A stretch of DNA of 64,000 nt from CAYPNP01 sp964412195. Lineage in GTDB: Bacteria > Acidobacteriota > JAAYUB01. A program made the translations under genes and the position numbers. The DNA lies in NCBI GenBank assembly GCA_964412195.1, contig CAYPNP010000012.1, forward strand, positions 1 to 64,000, given 5' to 3'. Position 1 is the stretch's first letter; each line of letters starts with the position of its first letter. Positions 17,246 to 27,071 of this stretch are shown one piece after another. Under the pieces are notes generated by a model. It made no database searches. It was not told where the DNA came from and worked only from the letters and a program-made list of their open reading frames with translations.

Positions 17246-17334
17246 TCATCCGTCTCCGGCCACGATTCGGGGCGATCGAGGCCGGGCGGCCGGCAGCGGT
17301 CCTGCGGAGGCGGGCAGGAGATTCCGCGGGACGG

Positions 17335-18282
17335 TCAGGCGCGGGCCATGAAATCCTGCACCTCGGCGGCGGGGCGCAGACCTCCGCGTGCGCCGGGAGC
17401 GGTGCAGTTCAGGGCGGCGGCGGCGTTGGCGAACGGCAGGATCCGGCCCAGGGGCCAGCCCTGGAGGAGTCCGAACAGGAAGGCGCCGTGGAAAACGTCA
17501 CCGGCCCCGGTGGTGTCCACTGCGGGGACGGCGAAGCCGGGCACGCGGTGGACGCGGCCCTCCCATGCGAACGCCACGCCCGCCGGCCCGAGGGTGGCGG
17601 CGAGGAATCCTGGGTACCCGTCGGCGGCGCGGACCAGTGCGGCATCCAAGTCGGATTCCCCGGTGAGGTCCCAGGGGAAGGTCTCCGAGCCGATGCAGAA
17701 ATCGATCAGCGGCAGCAGCTCGCGGGTCCGCGTCCGGACGCGGTCCACGTCCAGCACCGTGGCGATCCCCCGCTCCCGGGCTTCCCCGGCGCAACGGATC
17801 GCCGCATCCTGATCGTGGCCGTCCACCAGGAGCACCGGGGCGCAGCAGAACGCCTCGACCGGCAGTTCGGCGGGAGTCATGTTCAGACGGTCGGACCGCT
17901 GCCAGAAGATGGTGCGCTCGCCGGTCTCCCCGTCGATCACGATCACCGCGGCCTGGTTCGGCGTGCCCGGCTCCGTGGTCAGGTAGCGGCAATCCACGCC
18001 GCTCTCCTCGAGGCTCCGGCGCGACAGCCGGCCCGCCTCGTCGTCCCCGACCTTGCCGATGTAGCGCACCCGCGGCAATCCCAGCCGCCGGCAGGCGATC
18101 ATGGCCGTGGCCACCTGCCCCCCCGGCATCACCCGGGTGGACCGGATGGCCTCCTTGCCGCCCCGCGCCGGGTAGCGGTCCACGGTGATCAGCTGGTCGA
18201 CGGCGTTGAGCCCCATGCCGGCAGCCTGAAAGGGGAATCCGGCCGGGTCCGGCAAGGTGAAGGTGGCATCTTCCCAGCGCAT
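17335..18282 (-). CDS. PfkB-family carbohydrate kinase
   Basis: 315 residues from the ATG at 18282, 20 bases after the preceding gene. The first PfkB signature region is seen in PGGQVATAMIACRRLGL, and the second, with the anion hole and catalytic base, in DTTGAGDVFHGAFLFGLL. Ribokinase-type enzymes phosphorylate sugars or nucleosides with ATP in the cytoplasm. Its position as the last gene of an operon with a ROK sugar kinase suggests a sugar or sugar-derivative pathway, but the substrate is not evident. Confidence 0.9.
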   Translation of the reverse strand: MRWEDATFTLPDPAGFPFQAAGMGLNAVDQLITVDRYPARGGKEAIRSTRVMPGGQVATAMIACRRLGLPRVRYIGKVGDDEAGRLSRRSLEESGVDCRYLTTEPGTPNQAAVIVIDGETGERTIFWQRSDRLNMTPAELPVEAFCCAPVLLVDGHDQDAAIRCAGEARERGIATVLDVDRVRTRTRELLPLIDFCIGSETFPWDLTGESDLDAALVRAADGYPGFLAATLGPAGVAFAWEGRVHRVPGFAVPAVDTTGAGDVFHGAFLFGLLQGWPLGRILPFANAAAALNCTAPGARGGLRPAAEVQDFMARA

Positions 18283-18302
18283 TTCGGGAAATCCGGGGGG
18301 GA

Positions 18303-18944
18303 TCAGTCGAATCGCCAGCAGGACCCGACACGGATGCCGGAGATCCGGTCCGCCAGATCCCGGAGGGCGGCGTTGATATCGACGGGCACTGCCGCCGGGA
18401 CGTAGGCGACCAGCAGCGCCGCCCGGTCCTCCGGCTGCACCACCACCCGGTGGTCGTCGGTGATGGGTGTGCCGAACGGCCCCCGCACGTCGGCCAGCAC
18501 CGGCTTGCCTTCCAGATCGAGGGCGCCCCGCAGGCCGTGGAGCGTTTCCCCGGCCCCCCCCCGGCGCAGCGCCAGCGGCGGCTCCACGGAGCCGGGCCGC
18601 ATCACGCAACAGGGGGCGAGGGTGGCCAGGGAGAGCAGGTTGTTCAGGTCCACCAAGGGGTGGATGCGGGGCAGCCCTTCGCCCTTCAGCACCCGGCGCC
18701 CCAGCGCCTCGGAGGAAGGCCGGTACTTGGAGGGGCTGGTGCCGACCTGCTTGAACAGCTCCCGGAGGGCGGCGACCACGGGATCGGCCGCCAGGTCCCG
18801 GCCCGCCTGCCGTGCGCGGAACCGGTCCTCCTCCTCGGCGAACACCGCCGCCCGACGGGCCGGGGCCGCCTCGCCGGACTGCTCCAGCCAGGCGAAGGCC
18901 AGCCGCCAGCCGGGAATTTCCAGCCGGCAAGTCAACGAATCCAT
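18303..18944 (-). CDS. B3/B4 tRNA-binding domain protein
   Basis: 213 residues. The central segment, with GTSPSKYRPSSEAL, IHPLVDLNNLLSLAT and GPFGTPITDDHRV, is the B3/B4 domain otherwise found in the beta subunit of phenylalanyl-tRNA synthetase, where it helps editing. Free-standing versions are thought to act on mischarged tRNA or on amino-acid derivatives, but are poorly characterised. It lies between the ROK and PfkB kinases with short gaps, so the three are probably cotranscribed; the functional link to sugar kinases is unclear. Confidence 0.85.
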   Translation of the reverse strand: MDSLTCRLEIPGWRLAFAWLEQSGEAAPARRAAVFAEEEDRFRARQAGRDLAADPVVAALRELFKQVGTSPSKYRPSSEALGRRVLKGEGLPRIHPLVDLNNLLSLATLAPCCVMRPGSVEPPLALRRGGAGETLHGLRGALDLEGKPVLADVRGPFGTPITDDHRVVVQPEDRAALLVAYVPAAVPVDINAALRDLADRISGIRVGSCWRFD

Positions 18945-18963
18945 GGTCCGCTCCGTTCGGGAA

Positions 18964-19896
18964 TCAGGCTTCTTTCCTCCCCGGAAGGCAGGTGGCGCCG
19001 AGGGCCACCGACAACGCTCCGAGGCGGGGCTTCTCCAGGCGGATACCGTGCAGGATGCCCCGCAGCTTCTGGGACACCAGGTATTCCCGCATTCCGTCTG
19101 CGATCTGGGGCATCTCCTCGATGACCCGCCCGCCGATGAGCACCATCTCGGGATCGAACAGCGTGACCAGGTCGGTCACCAGCACCCGCAGGGCCAGGAC
19201 CGCCTGGTCCCAGATCCGCCGCGCGACGGGGTCGCCCCCGTTGACGCACTTCCAGACCAGGGAGAGGTTCCGGCCCGGCGCCTGGCAGAGCTGGGACTCC
19301 GGGTGCGCCTGACGGGCCTCGTCGATCATGGCCTCGATGGCACGGCCGCCCGCATAGGCCTCAAAGCAGCCCCGCCGGCCGCAGGCGCACTGGCGCCCGC
19401 CCGGGATGAAGATCATGTGCCCCGCCTCGGCGCCCACGCCCCGGGCGCCGCGGACGAGCCGCCCCTCGCTGACGATGCCGGAGCCGATGCCTGCCCCCAC
19501 CAGCAGGCCCACGACGTGCCGGATCCCTTGGGCCGCGCCGAAGGTGGTCTCACCCAGGATGGCGCAATTGACGTCGTTGTCCAGGGAGACCGAAAACCCG
19601 GCGGCGCTTGCCAGCCGGTCACCCAAGGGGTAGTCCGCCAATCCGAGGTTCGGCCCGTAGATCACGTGGCCCCTGGCCTGGTCCACCCAGGCGGCGATGC
19701 CGACGTTGACGGCCGCGGGACGCTCGTCGGACTCCGCCGCCAGCGCGCCCACCATCCCCGCCAGCGTGCCAATCAGATCCTCGGGCAACGGCCGGGCCGG
19801 GATCTCGCCCTGGACCTGGTGGAGGATTTGACCCTTCCCGTCGGTCAGCACTCCCGTCAGCCTCGCGCCGCCTACGTCCAGACCAATGATTCGCAT
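18964..19896 (-). CDS. ROK-family sugar kinase (glucokinase-like)
   Basis: 310 residues from the ATG at 19896, with GGGAGG upstream; longer frames begin before the conserved MRIIGLDVGG ATP site. The catalytic Asp is in SLDNDVN (about 108), the ROK signature E-x-GH is at 157-160, and the zinc motif CACGRRGC is at 170-177. It has no N-terminal DNA-binding domain, so it is a kinase rather than a repressor. It probably phosphorylates glucose or an N-acetylated hexosamine. It heads the operon ROK, B3/B4, PfkB. Confidence 0.9.
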   Translation of the reverse strand: MRIIGLDVGGARLTGVLTDGKGQILHQVQGEIPARPLPEDLIGTLAGMVGALAAESDERPAAVNVGIAAWVDQARGHVIYGPNLGLADYPLGDRLASAAGFSVSLDNDVNCAILGETTFGAAQGIRHVVGLLVGAGIGSGIVSEGRLVRGARGVGAEAGHMIFIPGGRQCACGRRGCFEAYAGGRAIEAMIDEARQAHPESQLCQAPGRNLSLVWKCVNGGDPVARRIWDQAVLALRVLVTDLVTLFDPEMVLIGGRVIEEMPQIADGMREYLVSQKLRGILHGIRLEKPRLGALSVALGATCLPGRKEA

Positions 19897-19951
19897 CGCT
19901 GGCTGCCTCCCGGCAAGTTCCGTCATTACCCCGCGGGTTTCTCTTCGTATT

Positions 19952-19980
19952 TTTATAATCCAGAAAGTCGCCCATTGCAA
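19952..19980 (-). promoter_or_regulatory. Promoter of the ROK/B3-B4/PfkB operon
   Basis: Minus-strand TTGCAA (19980-19975), a 17-base spacer and TATAAA (19957-19952), 56 bases before the ROK start. Confidence 0.65.
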
Positions 19981-20040
19981 GCCTTTCCGGCCACTTCCGC
20001 CCCGGGCGGTGGAGAAAATGGGCGGCTGTTTCCAGGCGGG

Positions 20041-20069
20041 TTGCCCGGTCCTCGAAAAAGGTTTAAAAT
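20041..20069 (+). promoter_or_regulatory. Promoter of the M28 peptidase gene
   Basis: TTGCCC (20041-20046), a 17-base spacer and TAAAAT (20064-20069), about 31 bases upstream of the GTG start. Confidence 0.55.
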
Positions 20070-20099
20070 AAGTGCTCCAATGTCACCAGGTGGTATCCA

Positions 20100-21683
20100 G
20101 TGAGGTTGCGAATTCGTCTGGGGATCGGGTTGGTCCTGGCTGTGCTGCTGGGCGGGGCTTGGCTCCCCGCGGGACCCGGTGCGGCCTTTCCGGCGGGGGT
20201 GAGGCTGGTCGTGGTGCCGGCGTCCCCGGCGGTCCCGCCCGCCGCGCTGGCGGCGGCAGGACTGACGGTCTACGCCCGGCTGCACGGCGCCGGCGGCGGG
20301 TGGCTACTGGCGGGCGCCGACGATGCCGGACCGGATAGGATCGCTGCGATCGGACTGACCGTGGAGACGGTGGATCCCGCTCCGGCCGGGGCCACCTTCT
20401 TTCGCGTGCTCCGCCGGGCGGGCCGGCCGGATCCCGATTTCGCCGCCTTCGGCCGGGTGGTTTGGGACAGCGGCGCCGAGCTGGTCATCCGCGCCGCCCC
20501 ACGGGACGCCGCACTCCTGGCAGAGGCGGGCTTCGAGATCGCGGCGATCCGGCCCCGGCCGATCCGGCTGGATCCCCGCCCTTCGTCCGGGTCGCCGGCG
20601 GCCGTCGTGGCCGACCCGGCCACCGCCGCCCTCCTGGGCCAGCTGAGCACCACGATGATCGAGGACCACGAGAAGGCGCTCACCGGAGTCGTCGCGACGC
20701 AGATCGGCGGCTCCTCATACACCATCCTGAGACGATCCACATACAGCGGAACGCCCATTCAGAAAGCCACCCAGTACGCCTTCGAGCATTTCCAGGCGAT
20801 GGGCCTTTCCGTCATCTATCACACCTGGGGAGGCTCCAGTTACCCCAACGTCATCGCCCAGCAGACCGGCATGGCCCAGCCTGGCGTCGTCTATCTGATT
20901 TGCGCCCACCTGGACGACATGCCCTCCGGCACCATCGCCCCGGGCGCCGACGACAACGCCAGCGGCTCCTCCGCGGTGCTGGCCGCCGCCCAGTTGATTT
21001 CGGAGAGTGACTATTACTACGATCCCACGTTGATTTTCGCCCTCTGGACCGGCGAAGAGCAGGGGCTGGTGGGCAGCGATTACTGGGCGGACCTGGCCAG
21101 CAGCTCCGGCATGAACATTCAGGGCGTCCTCAACCTGGACATGATCGCCTACAACACCACCGGTTCCGCGCCGGTCCTCGACCTCCACGCCCGTAGCGCC
21201 CTGCCGGCGACGGTATCCCTCGCCAACCTTTTCGTCGACGTCGTCGGCGCCTACGGCCTGGATCTGGCGCCTCAGGTCCTGATCGACAATTACCTGGGCG
21301 ACTACAGCGACAACGCCTCGTTCTGGGACCAGGGGTACAGCGCCATCCTGGCCATCGAGGACAACGACGACCTCACCCCCTATTACCACACGAGCTCGGA
21401 CACGCTGGCCACGCTGAACTTGCCCTACTTCACGGCCTTCTCCAGGGCCTCGCTGGGGACCTTCCTGCACCTGTGCGGCGGCCCGAAGCGGTACGGCGAC
21501 CTGGACCGGGACGGCGTGATCGCCGCGGCCGACCTGGCGATCCTGATCCAGTACCTGAACGGCAACGTGTCGCCCGGCGCTCCGCCCTTCGCCTCCCCGT
21601 CCGCGGCCGGCGACATCGACCGGGACGGCGCCGTGGATGCCGCCGACCTCGTGGCGCTCGCCCACGCGCTGGCCGGGCCGTGA
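20100..21683 (+). CDS. Secreted M28-family zinc aminopeptidase with dockerin-like C-terminus
   Basis: 527 residues from a GTG with AGGTGG upstream. A Sec signal peptide covers about 1-30. A propeptide-like region precedes the catalytic domain, whose two-zinc site is complete: His-270 and Asp-272 (CAHLDD), Asp-284/285 (GADDNASGS), Glu-319/320 (WTGEEQGL), Asp-347 (LNLDMIAYN) and His-430 (YYHTSSDT). The last 60 residues hold two calcium-binding dockerin-type repeats, GDLDRDGVIAAADLAIL and GDIDRDGAVDAADLVAL. It should release N-terminal amino acids from peptides outside the cell. The dockerin-like tail may attach it to a scaffold or the cell surface; no cohesin is seen in this window. Confidence 0.92.
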   Translation: MRLRIRLGIGLVLAVLLGGAWLPAGPGAAFPAGVRLVVVPASPAVPPAALAAAGLTVYARLHGAGGGWLLAGADDAGPDRIAAIGLTVETVDPAPAGATFFRVLRRAGRPDPDFAAFGRVVWDSGAELVIRAAPRDAALLAEAGFEIAAIRPRPIRLDPRPSSGSPAAVVADPATAALLGQLSTTMIEDHEKALTGVVATQIGGSSYTILRRSTYSGTPIQKATQYAFEHFQAMGLSVIYHTWGGSSYPNVIAQQTGMAQPGVVYLICAHLDDMPSGTIAPGADDNASGSSAVLAAAQLISESDYYYDPTLIFALWTGEEQGLVGSDYWADLASSSGMNIQGVLNLDMIAYNTTGSAPVLDLHARSALPATVSLANLFVDVVGAYGLDLAPQVLIDNYLGDYSDNASFWDQGYSAILAIEDNDDLTPYYHTSSDTLATLNLPYFTAFSRASLGTFLHLCGGPKRYGDLDRDGVIAAADLAILIQYLNGNVSPGAPPFASPSAAGDIDRDGAVDAADLVALAHALAGP

Positions 21684-21713
21684 ACCGGCGACTCCCTCCG
21701 AATGCCCTCTGAG

Positions 21714-21745
21714 AAAAAAAATCGGGGCGGCGCAGGCGCCGCCCC
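21714..21745 (-). terminator. Intrinsic terminator of maeB
   Basis: GGGGCGGCGC/GCGCCGCCCC, a perfect 10-base stem with a 2-base spacer, is followed on the minus strand by a run of eight T. It lies 26 bases after the maeB stop. Confidence 0.9.
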
Positions 21746-21771
21746 GGTCGGGTTCGTCTGGTCGATTCTTC

Positions 21772-24030
21772 TTACAGGTACTGGGAGGCCATCACCGTGA
21801 GCGAGGCCATGTTGACGATCTCGTCCACCGTGAAGGCGTGGTGCAGGACGTTGACCGGCTTCCGCATGCCCAGCAGGATCGGGCCGATGGCGTCAGCCTT
21901 GCCCAGGATCTGCACCAGCTTGTACGCGGCGTTGGCGCTGAACAGCTCGGGAAAGATGAGCACGGTGGCATCGCCCTTGACGTGGGAGTGGGGGAAGCCG
22001 TCCATGGCCGACTCGGGGGACAGGGCGGTGTCCGCCTGCATCTCGCCGTCGATGACCAGGTCGGGCCGGCGCTTGCGGGCCAGCTCCACCGCCTTCTGGA
22101 TCCGCAGGATGTCCTCGTTGATGACCGAGCCGAAGTTGGAATAGGAGATGAAGGCCACCCGTGGATCGATCTCGAAGTACCGGGCCGCCTCGGCGCTCAT
22201 GATGGCGATCTCGGCCAGCTCCTCCGCGGTGGGTTTCAGATTGACGGTGGTGTCGGCCAGGAAGATGATGCGGTCCTTCAGGATCATCATGTACAGGCCG
22301 GCCACGCGGCGGGCGCCTTCCTTCAGGCCGATGATCTGCAGCGCCGGCCGGATGGTCTCGGGGTAGGAGCCGGTGATGCCGCAGCAGATGCCGTCGCCGT
22401 GCCCCTCTTCCAGCATCATCATGCCGTAGTAAATCGGGTCCTGCATCAGCCGGCGGGCCAGCCGGGGGGTCATCCCCTTGTAGCGCCGCTTCTCGTAGAA
22501 CTTCATGGCGAAATCCTCGGCCCGGGCGTCCATCAGCGGATCGACGGTCTCGAAGTTCTGCAGGTCGAGGCCGAGCTGGGCGATCTTGTTGCGGATGACG
22601 ACGCTGTTGCCGAGCAGCACCGGCGTGGCGATGTCCTCGTCCACGACGATCTGGCAGGACCGCAGGATCCGCTCCTCCTCGCCCTCGGGGAAGATGATCT
22701 TCTTGCGCTGGTGCTTGACCTTGTTGATCACGACGCGCATCGGGCCCTTGGACAGGCCCAGCATGGACTCGAGCTGGTAGCGGTAGCGCTCGATGTCGTC
22801 GTACGGTCGGGTAGCCACGCCCGAGTCGATGGCCGCCTGGGCGACGGCCGGCGCCTCCCACAGCAGGACGCGCGGATCGAACGGTTTGGGGATGATGTAC
22901 TCGGTGCCGAAGGTGAATTTGCTCCCGCCGTAGGCCTTGATGACGGCGTCCGGCACGTCCTCCTTGGCCAGCTTGGCCAGGGCCATGGAAGCGGCCCGCT
23001 TCATCTGCTCGTTGATCTTGGTGGCGCGCACGTCCAGGGCGCCGCGGAAAATGAAGGGGAAACCCAGGACGTTGTTGACCTGGTTCGGATAGTCCGACCG
23101 GCCGGTGGCCATGATGACGTCCCCGCGGGCGGCCTTGGCCTCGTCATACGTGATTTCCGGGTCGGGATTGGCCATGGCGAAGATGATGGGATTCTTGGCC
23201 ATGGAACCGACCATGTCCCGGCTCACCAGATCCTTGCCGGAGACACCGACGAAGACGTCCGCCCCCTCCATCGCGTCCGCGAGGGTCCGGCGATCCGTGT
23301 CCACCGCCCAGAAATCCTTGTAGGGATTCATCCCCTCGGTGCGGCCCTTGTAGACCACGCCCTTGGTGTCGAGCAGCATCACGTTTTCCTTGGTCACGCC
23401 CAGGGCGACGAACATCTTGGCACAGGCGATGCCCGCCGCGCCGGCGCCGCAGACCACCAGGCGGACCTTGTCGATGTCCTTTTCGGCGATCTCCAGGGCG
23501 TTCACCATGGCCGCGCCGCTGATGATGGCCGTGCCGTGCTGGTCGTCGTGGAAGACGGGGATGTTCATCATGTCGATGAGCTTCTCTTCGATGTAGAAGC
23601 ACTCCGGCGCCTTGATGTCCTCCAGGTTGATCCCGCCGAAGGTCGGCTCCATGAGCTTGACGCACTTGATGATCTCGTCCGCGTTGTGGGTCTCCAGCTC
23701 GATGTCGAAGACGTCGATGTTGGCGAACCTCTTGAACAGGACGCCCTTGCCCTCCATGACCGGCTTGCCGGCCAGGGCGCCGATGTCGCCCAGCCCCAGC
23801 ACCGCCGTGCCGTTGGACACCACGGCGACCAGGTTGCCTTTGCTGGTGTACTTGAAGGCATCCTCAGGCCGCTTGTGGATGTGCAGGCAGGGCACCGCCA
23901 CGCCCGGCGTGTAGGCCAGGGAGAGGTCCCGCTGCGTCAGGCACGATTTGGGGGACACGACCTCGACCTTGCCCGGCTTCGGCAACGCATGATAATCCAA
24001 CGCTTCCTGTTCACGGACTTTGGCGCACAT
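21772..24030 (-). CDS. maeB: NADP-dependent malic enzyme fused to phosphotransacetylase-like domain
   Basis: 752 residues, the standard size for the two-domain MaeB type. The N-terminal half (about 1-420) has the malic-enzyme segments SLAYTPGVAVPC, GLGDIGALAGKPVMEGK, a GxGAAG nucleotide motif (VVCGAGAAGIACAK) and FAMANPDPEI. Residues about 430-752 are a phosphate-acetyltransferase-like domain that in known MaeB enzymes is regulatory and binds acetyl-CoA. It decarboxylates malate to pyruvate with formation of NADPH. It lies directly after the 2-oxoacid oxidoreductase operon, but is separated from it by a terminator. A leader of about 80 AT-rich bases precedes the start. Confidence 0.96.
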   Translation of the reverse strand: MCAKVREQEALDYHALPKPGKVEVVSPKSCLTQRDLSLAYTPGVAVPCLHIHKRPEDAFKYTSKGNLVAVVSNGTAVLGLGDIGALAGKPVMEGKGVLFKRFANIDVFDIELETHNADEIIKCVKLMEPTFGGINLEDIKAPECFYIEEKLIDMMNIPVFHDDQHGTAIISGAAMVNALEIAEKDIDKVRLVVCGAGAAGIACAKMFVALGVTKENVMLLDTKGVVYKGRTEGMNPYKDFWAVDTDRRTLADAMEGADVFVGVSGKDLVSRDMVGSMAKNPIIFAMANPDPEITYDEAKAARGDVIMATGRSDYPNQVNNVLGFPFIFRGALDVRATKINEQMKRAASMALAKLAKEDVPDAVIKAYGGSKFTFGTEYIIPKPFDPRVLLWEAPAVAQAAIDSGVATRPYDDIERYRYQLESMLGLSKGPMRVVINKVKHQRKKIIFPEGEEERILRSCQIVVDEDIATPVLLGNSVVIRNKIAQLGLDLQNFETVDPLMDARAEDFAMKFYEKRRYKGMTPRLARRLMQDPIYYGMMMLEEGHGDGICCGITGSYPETIRPALQIIGLKEGARRVAGLYMMILKDRIIFLADTTVNLKPTAEELAEIAIMSAEAARYFEIDPRVAFISYSNFGSVINEDILRIQKAVELARKRRPDLVIDGEMQADTALSPESAMDGFPHSHVKGDATVLIFPELFSANAAYKLVQILGKADAIGPILLGMRKPVNVLHHAFTVDEIVNMASLTVMASQYL

Positions 24031-24202
24031 AAAATACCTCCGCGGAGTTATGATCGGATTTCATTTGAAATTAAAAATCACATTCATATTACAGCAAAGC
24101 CTGGCCGAGTGCCATTTCTTTTTTCCAGCCGATCCTCCCCCGCCCCGCTCTGCCGCCCAAATCCGAATCCCGACGGTTCCCGATCAGACCGCGCGCCCCT
24201 TC

Positions 24203-24237
24203 AAAAAAAAAGGCCGGCCATGGAGGGATGGCCGGCC
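24203..24237 (-). terminator. Intrinsic terminator of the 2-oxoacid oxidoreductase operon
   Basis: A perfect 10-base stem (GGCCGGCCAT/ATGGCCGGCC) with a 6-base loop is followed by nine T on the minus strand, 19 bases after the beta-gamma stop codon. Confidence 0.92.
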
Positions 24238-24256
24238 AATGCATTCCAGGAAACGG

Positions 24257-25693
<1,437 letters not shown>

Positions 25694-25703
25694 GGGTCAC
25701 CTC

Positions 25704-26744
25704 TCAGAGCTGTTTCACGACGCCGAGGAGCTCTTCGGCCGAGGGCACCACGCCGCCCATCCGCCCGTAGAACTTCACCGGCACCTTGCCCTCCACCGCC
25801 AGGCGGACGTCGTCCACCATCTGGCCGTTGGAAAGCTCCACCACCTGGATCACCCGGGCCTGCGCCGCCAGCTCCCGGATCCGCGCGGACGGGAACGGCC
25901 AGAGGCTCACCGGGCGGAGCAGGCCCGCACGGATGCCCGCCTCGCGGGCCAGTTCCACGGTCGTCCGGAGGACCCGGCTGACGATGCCGTAGCCGACCAC
26001 CAGCACGTCAGCGTCCGCGGTGAGGTACTCTTCGAACATCACCTCCTTCTCCTGGATGCCGGCGTACTTGCGCTGGAGCTTGCGGTTGTGCGCCTCCAGA
26101 TCGTCGTGGTCCAGATAGATGGAGGTGACCAGGTTCTTCTGGGTCGCCTTGTCGCCGTGCACGCCCCAGGCGTGCCGCGGCGGGAACTGCACTTCCGTGG
26201 GGAAGTTCACCTGCTCCATCATCTGGCCGATGAATCCGTCCGTCACCACCATGACGGGGGTGAGGTACCGGTCCGCCAGGTCGAACGCCTTCATGGTCAG
26301 GTCGCACATCTCCTGGGCGGAGTTGGGGGCCAGCACGATGCAGCGGTAGTTGCCGTGCCCGCCGCCCTTGACCACCTGGTGGTAGTCGCTCTGCTCGGGC
26401 CCGATGTTGCCGAGGCCCGGCCCGCCGCGCATCACGTCCACGATCACGCAGGGCAGCTCGGCGCCTGCGCAGTAGGAGATCCCCTCCTGCTTCAGGGAGA
26501 TGCCCGGTCCCGACGACGCGGTCATGCAGCGGATCCCGCCCGAGGCGGCGCCGTAGACCATGTTGATGGACGCGACCTCGCTCTCGGCCTGGATGAAGGT
26601 GCGGCCCACCAGCGGGAAGTACTTGGCGGCGGCCTCCGCGATCTCGCTGGCCGGGGTGATGGGATAGCCGAAGTACGCCTGGCAGCCGGCCAGGATGGCC
26701 GCCTTGATGACGGCCTCATTGCCTTTGATCAACTCCTTTGCCAT
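25704..26744 (-). CDS. 2-oxoacid:ferredoxin oxidoreductase, alpha subunit
   Basis: 346 residues. It holds the pyrimidine-binding domain (GYPITPASEIAE, QAESEVASINMVYGAA, SSGPGISLKQEGI) and domain II with the RGGPGLGN loop, typical of VorB/KorA proteins. It pairs with the fused beta-gamma subunit encoded immediately downstream and with the small ferredoxin upstream. The active complex is cytoplasmic and oxygen-sensitive, which supports an anaerobic lifestyle. Confidence 0.92.
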   Translation of the reverse strand: MAKELIKGNEAVIKAAILAGCQAYFGYPITPASEIAEAAAKYFPLVGRTFIQAESEVASINMVYGAASGGIRCMTASSGPGISLKQEGISYCAGAELPCVIVDVMRGGPGLGNIGPEQSDYHQVVKGGGHGNYRCIVLAPNSAQEMCDLTMKAFDLADRYLTPVMVVTDGFIGQMMEQVNFPTEVQFPPRHAWGVHGDKATQKNLVTSIYLDHDDLEAHNRKLQRKYAGIQEKEVMFEEYLTADADVLVVGYGIVSRVLRTTVELAREAGIRAGLLRPVSLWPFPSARIRELAAQARVIQVVELSNGQMVDDVRLAVEGKVPVKFYGRMGGVVPSAEELLGVVKQL

Positions 26745-26762
26745 GGTTGCCTCCCTGCGTCC

Positions 26763-27005
26763 TCAGGATTGCTTCTTCGCCAGGCGGTACACCTTGACCG
26801 CGCCCGGTTCGGGGCAGGTGTAGAAGCAGTTGCCGCAGGCGGTGCAGCCGCTGCCGGTGTACTGGGCCGGGTGATAACCCTGCTTGTTGATGATGGTCTT
26901 GGAAAACTCGATGACGTGCACCGGGCAGGCCACGATGCAGAGGCCGCAGCCCTTGCACTCGTCGACGTTGATCTCCAGCTTGCCGCGGTCGATCTTCTCT
27001 GGCAT
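26763..27005 (-). CDS. 2-oxoacid:ferredoxin oxidoreductase, delta (2[4Fe-4S] ferredoxin) subunit
   Basis: 80 residues with two complete cluster motifs: Cys-17, 20, 23 and 27 (CKGCGLCIVACP) and Cys-54, 57, 60 and 64 (CTACGNCFYTCP). A short insertion between the motifs and the position as first gene before the alpha subunit identify it as the electron-transfer subunit rather than a free ferredoxin. Its start follows the hairpin at 27038-27065. Confidence 0.92.
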   Translation of the reverse strand: MPEKIDRGKLEINVDECKGCGLCIVACPVHVIEFSKTIINKQGYHPAQYTGSGCTACGNCFYTCPEPGAVKVYRLAKKQS

Positions 27006-27037
27006 GCTTCACCCCCGCAATTCAAGTGGTATGACAC

Positions 27038-27065
27038 GGCCGGGGGCGGCGGACCGCCCCCGGCC
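27038..27065 (-). terminator. GC-rich hairpin between the GTPase gene and the oxidoreductase operon
   Basis: GGCCGGGGGCGG/CCGCCCCCGGCC, a perfect 12-base stem with a 4-base loop, directly after the stop at 27072. No T-run follows, so it may stabilise the upstream mRNA end, partly terminate, or mark a processing point rather than being a full intrinsic terminator. Confidence 0.55.
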
Positions 27066-27071
27066 GGCGGT

